The position numbers were made by a program, and so were the translations under genes. DNA of 64,000 bases from Acanthornis magna (taxonomy: Eukaryota; Chordata; Aves; Passeriformes; Acanthizidae), in contig JAWUZG010000013.1 of the NCBI GenBank assembly GCA_036785705.1, forward strand, positions 19,501,001 through 19,565,000, given 5' to 3'. Under the pieces are notes generated by a model that searched no databases, was not told the DNA's origin, and saw only the letters and a list, made by a program, of their open reading frames with translations. This document shows positions 37,997 to 49,900 of this stretch, piece by piece (position 1 is the stretch's first letter; every line of letters starts with the position of its first letter).

Positions 37997-40900
37997 CTGT
38001 GGAAAAAGAGAATATTATCTTCAAATACTTCCCCCCAAAATGCCCATCCTAAAGAAATTTAATGAGTAAATCAGATGGTTTGCCATGGGGAGAAAAATGT
38101 AATTTGTGTTAGCAGCCACGAGGTTTCAGAATATTGAATGCAGGCTTAGATTAGTAAAATAAATCACTGCTGGTAAATATGGAAATAATACATTTTACTC
38201 TCCCATTAATTAATCATCTCTCTATAAAAAGCAACATAAATCACTTCTGCAGGAAAACACCTGTTTTCAGAAAAAACCAATGATTGAAGACAACTTCCCA
38301 TCCATTCTGGAACTGCAGTTATTTTATGCTGCTATTTCATTTCATGGTGTGAGCTGTCTAAAACCTGACAGAAACTCCACAAGCTTCACTCAGGTGCAAA
38401 ACAAATCCTTGTTTTGTTTATTTTGGAGGCTGTCAGGGGATCAAAGGGGCACCCACGTGGAGTGGAGCCCCCATTCCGGGAATAAATGTGCACAGCGAGA
38501 TAAAAACCTACAGAGTTTTCCAGCACAATCCATATTCAGGAAGAAGATGCCAAGCTTTTCATCTGTTCAGTCTGCTACTTCCAAGCTTTCTCATCATCTC
38601 TAGACCAATCTTTGGACCAGACAGACGATTTTTCAGCCACATTTTCATTCTCTTGCTACTGTCAAATCAACATTGGGCAACATTTTGTCTGCCGGCGTTT
38701 CTCCGAGGATTAGCAACAGATGTCTCGATCAACACAGCAAAAACACAATTTCCCCCTTCTCCTCGGCTCCAAACACAACCTTTCACCAAGCTCAGATTTA
38801 GGTTCTGGGCTGGGAGCACTTCAGTTTTTTAAAATTGTTTGGGATAACTTTGCATCTCTGGATGCCCATGGCAAATAAGCCATGAGTGCCTTCAGAAGCA
38901 GGACTGGCTTCCTGTGGGAAGATAAATCCCTGAATTCTGAGTGGACTGGATTTTTTTTTTTTTCTGTTTATATAGTCTTACTAAGATATCTAACACCAGG
39001 CATTTGAGAATTTAATTTTGCTTGACTCCAGGCAATAAGATGAATGCATCCTTCAAGCCAGATTCCTTTGCTTCTCTTTTTGGCTCTTAATAAAGCAAAA
39101 ATGTCTTAAAAGAAGGATAATAATGATTTTGCACACTAAAACCAGCCAGCAAGCACCTACCCAGATCCAGGAACTGGAACACCATGTGCATGGTGTACCT
39201 CATGTTTGATGCATGGTCCTCCAGGCGAAGAACAAGTATCTGATCTTTGTTAAAAACTGTCAGCCAGTCCAGGAGATACACAACATAGAGCCCGACCTGT
39301 AACCTCACCTGCAAGCACAAAAAAAACAAAATTAATTCACCTTACAGCACTTTAGAGGTAAAAAAACAGCTGTCAACTGGGCAAAAAGATGCCCAAAATG
39401 TGCTTTTGAAGAAAAACAGAAAGAAAGTGTGTGAACATTTTTTAATATTCCTCTTGTTTTCAGCTTGAGGAGTACTTTGCAAACGGCTTTTCTACAGGTG
39501 AGAGATGTCATTTTCCCAAGGGCTGGGCTGTGCACTTGCTGTCTGTGTAAAGTGCTGCACAGACAGAATTATCTGTAGGAGGATGCTCAGCCACCTCACA
39601 TCCCAACTCCTCTGTGCTTGGAGCCTCCAGGGACACCCCGAGGGCTCTCAGCCCCTGGACCAACAGCGATTCAAGGGAAGATGCTCAGTCCTGTTACCTT
39701 CTCCAGACCCTGAATCTGCTCATTTATTTTCATTCCACTTTGATTTCATCTTGGGGACATGGTTTAGGGGTGGCCTTGGCAGTGCTGTGCTAAAACTTGG
39801 ACTCGATGGCCTTGGAGGTCTTTTCCAATTGAAATGATTCCATGATTTTCAGCTGCACCAGACCACACTGCCACGAGCAGGACGAATATTCTGACTCGCT
39901 GTCAGGGGTCAGATTTGGGTGCATTTTGCAGCATCCTCTGATTGCAATAATTAGCTTGGGATCTCAGCTGCAGCAGCTTTGCTGGTGCCTTGTCTGAATA
40001 CACAACAACAGAGGAGGAAAGGCACATTTTCAGCCTCTCCTGCCCTAATCTCTGTTTTTCTTCCCTCCTCAATTTTACATAACAAGTTGAAACATAAAAA
40101 GAGTAGCCTGGTGTTCTTAAAAAGTCCAGCCTCCAACTGTGCTTATAAATATTTTTCTAAATCCCTTCAGGCTCAGAGGAGAGAAACATGAATCCCAAGT
40201 CTTAAGCATCTTTCATAAAAGAGATTTAACATCTTCAGCTCACATTACCACCGAGCCAATGAAGTCAGACAACAGCCTCTCTCACTCTGACCTGCCCCAT
40301 GACCTACACTGATACCTAAATTCCTCCCAAAAAAACATATTTTGAAATATTGCTGAACTATTATTATTATTATCCCATGTGATTCTGATGTGTGTCTTTG
40401 GCTGCTTATAACATGAGTCTCCATATCTAGCAGAGATGTGCTACACCAGATTTTGGAACCTCTTTTTTGGTGAAAACATCAGGCTAAGATGGGGCAATTC
40501 TGGCAGGGGAGCACCCCCAGCCCTCAATCAATGCCTCATTCCACTCAGCACTGGGGCAAACTTGTGTTTAATGGGGTTTTTTTCTTACTCCAGGCTCTTA
40601 TAAATAGTCTCTCTCTGTCTTCCTGGTCTGCTTCTTCAGGTCCTGAAGGCCACAATGAGGATCACCCTGGCCCAATGTGCCTTTCCACTGATTCCAGGTC
40701 CCAAACATCCTTTTCTTCACAATCAGCATCCCCCAGCAGCCACAATGTCCAGGACATTGAACATTGTCTTATGTATATTGTATATATTGTATATATTGCA
40801 TATATTGTATATGTTAATGTATTTCTGGAACCCTCTGGTTCCAGAAATACATTAACAAATAGCAAACCCATTCTTTTTCTGGCACAGTCACAGAATTAGC

Positions 40901-43900
40901 AACCTAATGAGCTCAGCAGGGACAACAATCCTCACTTTCTCAATTCACAGCAAACCACGAACACAACAGATTTAGCAACTTGGCTCAAGAAGAAGCTAAA
41001 AAAGGCCATTGAGGAGCACAGTTGGCATGTGGGCTTTCTTACAAACACCTGCTCGTGGCCCTATGGAAAAAGGCCTCCTCTGCTCCTTTCCAAAAGCATC
41101 TTCCTCAGGGGGCTGCCGAAGACAACAAATGGAGATCGGTTCTGCACCCTGAGGATGAGCAGAAGAGGAAAATCTTTCCTTCTGGTTGTCTCTCTGCCTT
41201 TCTCTGCCACACTGGAAGAAATACATTTGTGCAAGCAGATGGCTGGAAAATCCTGTGCTGCTGCCCAGCAGCAGTGGAGTGTGAGGCAGTCCTGGGGCTG
41301 CACTCACAGAGGAGCAGCTCCAGTCCACCTGGGCAGTGAGAGCAGTGTCCTGTTTGTTCCACTGCCGCAGGCTCCAGCCCATGGAGCACACTCTTTTCCT
41401 GTTATTTTATCCAGTGGACGAGGCAGTAACTTCACCCCAGAGGCAAAGGAGGGAACTATTCCCTCGGAATCCTTTACAGCCTGAGCAAATAAAAGAGGAT
41501 TGAACGGCGAGCTTGCCAGATGTGATGCTTCAAGCCAATCTCTTCCGTATTATTCCCTGCCCTCGAGTGAAATCTGAAGTCAGTTGTACGCTAAAATTGT
41601 GAATTTTGGAATCCTAAGCCTGTAATACTTATCCACTCCCCTGCCAGCAGTTTCTGTGTTTTCTTGTATCATTTTTTGGCATGCACAATTTAAAAAAAAA
41701 AAAAAAAAAAAAAAAAGAAAAAAAAAGAAAAGAAAAGTTTTATCTAGCTATTGGTAGCCTTTTCTTACAAAAGAACACATAATTTATTCTGATTTTGAGG
41801 CCACTTGGTAGCACAAAGATCTTTGCCAGAGCTACTTTTTGGAGACATCTGCAAAAATCTCACCCATTAAATTGTAATCTTCGCTAAATGCGCTCTCCGT
41901 GCACTTGCACAATAGGAAGGCTGTTTTATTCCTGTTGGCATCCACCAGGGAACAGGCTGAGGAGACAGCTGGGCCCCTGCACCATCCCTTACATGTTTAT
42001 ATATATATTTATGTTGAAAGGAATAAGGGAGTGTCTTTACAAACAAACTGCTGGTAAGATAAGGCCTATACTGAGAGATAGAAGAAACAATAGGAAGGAT
42101 TTCCATAGGAATTCCAGTGACTGACTTGCCCAAGACTGTGTTAATAAACTACAGGAACAGAGACATAAGAAAAAGAAGAAAAGGGGGGGGTGGGTATTGA
42201 GAGTGTCTACATTTAGGTGAAATGTATATTACTTATGTCTGCATTAAGCGTTCTGGGAAGTCTTGAGTTCCTCAGCCTATGGGGAAAGAGAGAGGGAACC
42301 TGAAGCCGGGAAATTCGGATAAAAAGAGGCTGCGTCCTCTAGCAATTTGAGAAACCTCATGGGAAACACCCATGACCTCTCCCTTTATTCATGAATAAAG
42401 TTACAGGACTCCTCTGTCTCCTTTTTGGACATAAACCGCTGGCATTTGTGGATTAATTTTTCCTGACAATGTCCTCCGCTTTACAAACGAAAAGGGAGAA
42501 AGTTCCATTTCTCGCCGCTTGCTTGCACAGGATTTCGGTGTCTTAAGAATCTCTACAGGAGGTAAACAACATTTAACAGCCTCCACACCAGGTTCAAGGC
42601 TGGAATACGTACGGGCATGGCGTTGTTGAGGGTGTTGTTGTAGACGCAGGCGCGCAGGGAGGAATCCGTCACGCAGCCCTCGAAGAGCTGCAGCGACTCC
42701 GCCACCTTCTCGTGGAAATCCTCCGCGGATTTGTTGGCGCTGGCGAAGTACAGATAGTCGGAGTACAACCTGCCGAGGGAAAGCGGGGCAGTGAGGGGCT
42801 GAGGGGAGGGGAAAATGTTTATTTACGTGGCAATTCCCATCAGTTACAGGAATCCAGGGAAAGGAGACGTGTGTGTGACGTCGGCCCACCCACAGGCTGT
42901 CGCCCAGTGACGCTTTTTCCATTTTCATTTTGATTTTCGTTCTTTTATCTCACAGTAACGCCCCCTCCAGGGAATTTTGAACACCATCCCCACCTCTCGC
43001 CACTGGAGACCTGACCCTAGGAATTGTGTGAGTCAATGTTTTCTCCTAAAGGCAAATTTTTAGACTTTAATTTCATGTTCTCTGTGAAATGGTCTCAGCT
43101 GATGTTGGTGCCCCTCTGCACTTGGTGTTCCATGGACAGGAACTGTCCTTGTCTCAAAAGCTTAAAGCTGATTTTAGAAACTTTAGGTGGGTTAGAAAGA
43201 GTAATTTTTATGTAATTACCAAGCTGTCTGCCACCATGAGTAAGAAAGAGTCCAGATTTCACATACCCTTTACAGGAAGCTTCACCTCCCATCTTACACT
43301 GATTTTCCACCAAAAACTTCCAATTTATAGCATTCCACCTGTTGATTTTCCTTTGGTTTTTTTTGGTCTTTTTTTTTTAAAGATGAAGCAGGAATTTCTC
43401 TAAGTTACAGAGGAGTATCCCCTCATTGCACTCTTTTAGCACAAGTTTTACAATTGCTTAAAATCACTTTTAAAAGTTTACGTAAATTCAAATCTCTTTG
43501 GGGGTGATGTGGTGAAACAACCCAGAACCTACAGCAAGGAAAATATCAATTTCAGCATTAACCCCATAAACCTTGATTAAGCTTTTGCAAGATAAACATG
43601 GTTTAAAGAGACAAATGAAATGCTCAGACAGGGCATAAATATTAGATCTGCTGGACATGGTATTTTAACTTCCATTCACAATTAAGCTTAGAATGACCAG
43701 AACCACAACAATACCACAGGATTTTGAAGATAGTTTTGCATCACGTGAGAAGTGACTTCCCCAGGTCTGTTTGCAGCACAGATTTGATGCCTCCACAGTA
43801 CACATCTTTCAATAAAATTCCAGAAATCCTATGTGTCTTTCAGCCTCTTTCAAAAAACCACAGGTGTCTAAGAAATTACCTAAAAACACCGATCCATTTA

Positions 43901-46900
43901 GGTCTCACTTATTACTGCAGTAACCTTTTGTATTGCACTTACTTTATTTATTCTTAAACTTCCCTAGATTTCCGTGGGTACTTAGAAATACCTCATTTGG
44001 AAAGTTTAGGCCTTAATCCAGGAAAGCACTTAAGTACAGGAATAGCCCCTCTGCACTCATTATTTATGTCAGTGTTTTGCAAGAACAGGATTTTAATTCC
44101 CATGTGAAACAGATGAAGACTCTCTGTTCATTTAAAAAAGAAAAAGAAGAAAGGGAAAAGCTGAAGGACCAAGCCAGCTGAGTTCACCTAAATCAGACAC
44201 ACAACAGCATCTCCTGCATGCAGGAAATGTGGATATCAGGACTCAGCTTGTCCCAGGGATGGTGGGACTGACTATGAAAGGTTTACTCCTGGGGGATTCA
44301 GCCAGCAGGCATCATGTACAGCATGGGCCAGGCTAAAATGTCATTAAAAAGGTTTAATATGAATGCTTAGAAATAGAAATACCGTCCATCAAAAGAAATG
44401 CATCATTTTTCAGATTTGTTGGCATCTTACGAAAAACTACATTCTGGAGGACAAGTTCTCCCTCTGCAGGGCAGTTGAGATTTTCTTTCCATTTTCCTTT
44501 TTTTTATTTCTTTTTTTCTTTCCCATCTGTTTTTAATTCTGGGGACATCTGCCTTTGCTGATTAGGATTTCAGCTGTTCTGGCTACTTGAAGTCCTTCCC
44601 TTCAACCTCTGTCCATTCCAATGAAATAATAACACCAGTTGACAACAACCACCAAAACACTTGATGTCATTCAAATATTCCCTGCTGGGAATTGCCCAGA
44701 CCTTTTGCAGGTTAGATCAGAACCTGTCCCAGCCTCATGTCCTCCTGGCTCCTGCAGGGCACCTGTCCCACTGCCTGTCATCACTGATGGATCCCAGTTT
44801 GTCCCTTCTGTCCCTTCTGCTTTTGCTCCTGCAGCTCAGATGAGCCATCAGGAACGTAGGGAATTGTAAACAAAAAGGAACCAATTTATCATAAACACAG
44901 TCAGGGAGATGAAGCTGACTTTCTCTGTCACCCCTGTTAAAGCTGGCAAAGAGCTCCAGCCCCATTACAGAGGGTGGTTAAGGCAATCAGGGAGTTTGTC
45001 ACTAATTTGCATGAGGAAGCCACTTCAGCTGCTCTCCCGCATAAAATTACCATCTGTTAAATCCCGGGGTCAGGAGATACTGCTAACGTTGAGAGCTGCA
45101 TTTCCTGACAGCGGAGCTGGGAAGCATCTCCCAGCCCTGCTCTCACCACAGCCATGCCCTGCCAGCAGGAAAGCTCCTTGGGGAGCACCATCCCTGCTCT
45201 GGAAGCTGCTGCTGGCTCTTCCTCTGGGCCTGCTCTTCTCCCAGGGCCACCAGAGCCTGGTCCCCATCATTGTCTGCATCCTCATCATCATCTGCATCCC
45301 CATCATCATCTGCATCCCCATCAGCATCATCTGCATCCCCATCCCCATCTGCATCCCCATCATCATCTGCATCCCCATCCCCATCTGCATCCCCATCAGT
45401 ATCTGCATCCTCATCACCATCAGCATCCTCCATTATCATCTGCATCCCCATTATCACCTGCATCTCCATCAGCATCTGCATCCCCATCTGCATCCCTATC
45501 ATCAACATCTGCATCTCCATCAGCACCTGCATCCCCATCTGCATCCCTATCATCAACATCTGCATCTCCATCATCATCTTCATCCCCATCTGCATCTCCA
45601 TCAGCATCTGCATCCCCTTCCTTCCCTGAGATTTTCTGGGGCTTTGTCCTGGGGCACTGACCTTGCCACGATATCCTGAATATCCCCATGGAGTTAAAGT
45701 GAAGGAATTCACACCCTCCTCGATTGGATCCTTTTGGACTTTGCCTCCACCTGTTCCACCCTCCCCACTACCCGCCTCATTATTATCCTTTTTCAGAGGA
45801 CATAGTGGAAAGAAATGTCCCAGAAATGTGGATGATGACTGAAGAGAAAAAGTGAAATGCCCATTTCTGGAGAGAAATAATGGAAAGCCAAGCCCTCTCC
45901 CTGCCAACAAAGTCAGGAAGACCAAGGATGAACTTCTGAGTAGCTGTTGGGTGTGCAAGGTATGAATGCCCAGGGAAAATTTACATGAGTGCCTCACCAA
46001 GCACTTTCCAGATTTTAAAAAGTTTGTATCATTTGCTGACTCTGGCGCTATTCAATAATTCTTAATCATTATTATTTAATCAGTTTGAACAGCAAACCCC
46101 ATGGAAACATAAATTTTACTACTTAAATGAAATGAAACATTTCCCAGGACCACTTATGCTGAGATGTGAAGATGCAGTGCCCCCCTAGTCTAATGAGCCC
46201 TGCTGAGAACCAGGGCATATCAGCTCAGGTAATGGCATTAGATTGCATTTGAAAACCTATAAATTCTTTTTTCAGAGTAGCTCAGGTGTCCAGGCATGGC
46301 ACTCATGGCATTCACACTCACATGCTTCTCTTTAAAACCTTATCACAGTTACATCTGCCAAAATATACAGAATAAAACCCCTCTTATCACAACCAAGAAG
46401 CTCTCAAACACCACATGAATATTTACTTGCATTCAAGAGAGTGAGGGCGAATAAAATTATTAAAATAAGAAAATTTTCTTGCTTACCTTTCAACAGGGTC
46501 CCTCAGCATGATGATAAGTTTGGCATTTGGTTGGAAGGCATGGATAAAATCCTGGATGAGGAAGGGAGGTTCTCCTTCAGTGCTGTTGTCATAGAAGAAA
46601 ATCCAAGCATTGTTGTCCCACATTGTCGAGGCGCTGGCCTCCCCTGGAAATGAAAAACATCTCTGCTGGTAACTCATTCCATTTCTCCTGCTGGAGTGGA
46701 TATTGGCTGAATTTGGAACTGCTACAGACAGATCAAAATCAGTCCATGAATTTCAACACACTTTAGTTCTTGCAAACTGATCTGGCGGCAGCTCCCAGGG
46801 CTGGAGCAATCCCACTGCCCTGTGCCTTTGGGAATGCAGGTTAAGGCAGGGTTTATGCAATTCCACCTGAAATATTGCTGTCCATAACCACACTGCTTCC

Positions 46901-49900
46901 TGCTGGTGGTTAACACATGCAATTATATTTCATCTGGGCTGGAATGGACTGCTCAGGGTTTTAGCACATTCTCCAGTGAGGAGTCATGGAATCACAGAAT
47001 GATTCAGGCTGGAAGGGACCTTAAAGATCATCATTCCCACAGTTTCCACCATCCCAGGTTGCTCCAAGCCCCAATGTCCAGCCTGGCCCTGGGGAGGCAG
47101 GAGTTTGTCCCTTGCAATGCTCTTGGTTGGGTTGGCCTTAGTGCTCCCCATCTCGGAGAAGCAGCTCACTAACAAATTGTAAAATTTCCCACAGAAAAAT
47201 GTGGACACCACCACTCCTGCTGATCAACAGCGTGGAAAACATAATCAGCAGAATCAGTGAGAACATAAGAAATGCTGAAAAAGCAGCTGAGTTGTGTCAT
47301 TGATGATTGAAATATCTTTATATAATTATTCATGTAGAATAAGTCAACTATTTACTAATAGATAAAGGGTTTATAGAATAAAGAGCACAGTTTGGTAAAA
47401 TAACAGGTTCTTGCCTCTTTAGTGTCTGAAGAAGCTCACTCTGAATGCAATGCTACAAGGAGAAATATAATCAGTAAAAATCTCTGCCAGAGTGAGGTAT
47501 ATGATGCTTCAGCTGCTAAATAAATGATCTGATGTGATATTTTGAATTTTGTAACCTTCTCTGTCTTTTTAAGTAATACTGGCATTTATGTGGCACAGTA
47601 CTGTTTAATAAAACATATACAGAAGCTTTTTGGGGACTTACACTCTCTGACAGTCTAATAAAAGCTAATTCTTGTTAATGAGGTTTTTCAAATCAACGGG
47701 AAGGAGATTAAAAAAATAATAATGTTGTAGGCTTATAGACCTGTACATTATTTCCCTTTTTTTAATTTTTTCTTCTTTCCTCTGCTGGGAAAGCCCAATA
47801 AAGATTTTAAAGGATGGACAAAACACAACAAGAGAAAGGTACTGGCTCCAAACTTCTGAACATAATGTGATTCATTAATAAAGTCTGGGAGTTGTTAGAA
47901 AACACATTAATCTTCTGTCATGTTCATTTTGCCTCTTTTCAGGAGGAGGAGATCAGGTCCATTGGCTGGAGCTGGGTGTCCACAACAGCTCTGCTCTCCC
48001 ATTCTAAATTAATTAGCCAAAGCACTGCCTAATCACCAGCGGGCTCTGACTTGTCAATTAAAACTCAATTAGCCCAGCTCCCACGCTGGGTGAGGCAGAA
48101 ACACAAAGGATTAAACAGAGGCCAGGAGCCGAGACAGCCCTGCCACAGAAACCTCTCCCTGAGCCGCCAGGACTGGGGGAGCGCGAATGGAGCGAGACTT
48201 GGGGACAGGATTTGCAGGAGAGGGCACCGAGGGATGGGAGCGACCTTGGGAAGTCACTGCTCCCATCCCTGACAGCAAGGGCTCCCTCAGGAATGTTTGC
48301 TAAATCATGCCGAGGTAATTAAGGACTGTGACCTCATCAAGCCACCGATTCCTCTCTGGACTGATCACCCTTCACAGTCTCTGCTCTGATCACATCCGAT
48401 GCTCTGTTGGATTTATCCCAATTTATCTCAGGCCAAACCTGAGAGCACCTCCCTGCACTTCTGCAATGTGAATGACAAAAAAATCGGCGCATTTACACAG
48501 AAATGGGCAGATTCTCTCAACATCAGAAATCTGCAGGCAGGACACAGGCCAGGGCAAATCACAGAATCATAAATGTTGGAAAAGAGCTCTAAGATGGTCC
48601 AGTCCAACCCAAGATCACAGACCCAACCCAAGATCCAGTGCAGTCAGCCCAGGATAACCTGGGTTCAAGAGGGCAAGAGGGTGAATCTTCCCACAAGATG
48701 ATTGTCAAGAGTTCAATAAGAAGGGAAAATAAATTTTATATATATATTTATATATATATATATATCTTTTTTTTTTTTTAAATAAAATCATTCTGACCCC
48801 TGCTGACTTTTATAATTTTAATTTTCTGAAGCAGCCAAACAAAAATATTCCTGACAATTTGACCATGTTTGGTTTTGTTTTATAATACAATTTAATACCT
48901 GTAAAAAGAACAAGGCGTACTAAACATGAGATAAATTAATCACCGACAATTAATTATGTTTAATTACTCCAATACAATGGATTTTTTTTTCTTATGGACT
49001 TAAGCAACATATGAGTTATTAAATTGCCTCAAAAATGGACATATAACCTCCTCATTCAGTCATTACTGGATTAACATAATATTGTGTTTTCCTAAGTCAT
49101 TCCTCTGAATTTATCATATTAATGATTCCACATAAACAAGTCCTGCTCAGAATGCCTCAGGCTGGATCAGCCCTGTCCTCTCTGGTTCGTCTCTAAGCAG
49201 ATGTTGTTGGGGTTTTTTTTGGGAAATGCAATTATTACCCACTATGTTTACTATCCAAAGAAGCTTAACTTTTCAAAATAATATAGCATGATGAACTACT
49301 GAAATATTTACAGTTTTAATTCGATTTTTCTTTGCAGTCATCTGAAATAAGGAAAGGAAGATTATAAGCAAACCTGATATTCATACAGATTCATTTTAGG
49401 CTAGATGGCTTTGTTTTGTTTTCTACCAAGGTCATAAAAGACTGGCTTAATGAGTATAATCATTCAAGACTTTTCCTGTAAACTTAATAAGAAAAGCCAG
49501 CAGAACCTTAATGAAACAAGAAATGAGACCACAGGAAAAAGCAACACAAAGTGAACTCTACAAAAAGCTGCAACAGGAGGTAAGTAATCAAAGATGTACG
49601 TTGCCAATTAGATTAGTGAATTTAATTAGTATAAGCACTTCACCCATGAAAGGACAGGAGATATTATTGGAAGTAGCAGGAAAATCTGCAGATGTCCTTG
49701 ATGGCAAAATTTCTTAAGAACCCCATCTTGCAAATGCTGCAAATGTTTAATAAAGTCAATGATGGACTTAAACGGAGGCTGGGGAAGTATTGAACAAATG
49801 TGACTCAGCCAAGGCTCTGGTTTTAACAAGCTAAGGCATCATCACCATCTCAGCCAGCCAGCAACAGGTTAAAATTTTTGGTTATAATGAGACCAAACCC

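Larger units (their letters stand above)
39309..42612 (-). other. CHST15 intron 5
   Basis: An intron of 3304 bases with donor GTACGT and acceptor GTGCTTGCAG. It holds a CR1 tail, a 9-bp tandem repeat, a perfect inverted repeat, a long A run and a solo LTR, all listed separately. It also holds a 41.0-41.5 kb segment with overlapping open frames on both strands but no recognisable product. Confidence 0.9.

Noticed and set aside
40812..40857. miRNA precursor
   Set aside because: The stem is only 21 bp with a 4-base loop and no flanking pairing, too short for Drosha/Dicer processing.
41029..41484. 151-codon plus-strand frame antisense to CHST15 intron 5, with other open frames in the same place
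   Set aside because: The GC-richer segment lowers stop frequency on both strands. No domain or family match recognised.
45143..46000. 285-codon open frame on the minus strand and a 256-codon frame on the plus strand (44909-45679)
   Set aside because: Both owe their length to the ATC-phased array. They contain only low-complexity peptide, and all six frames are unusually open there.
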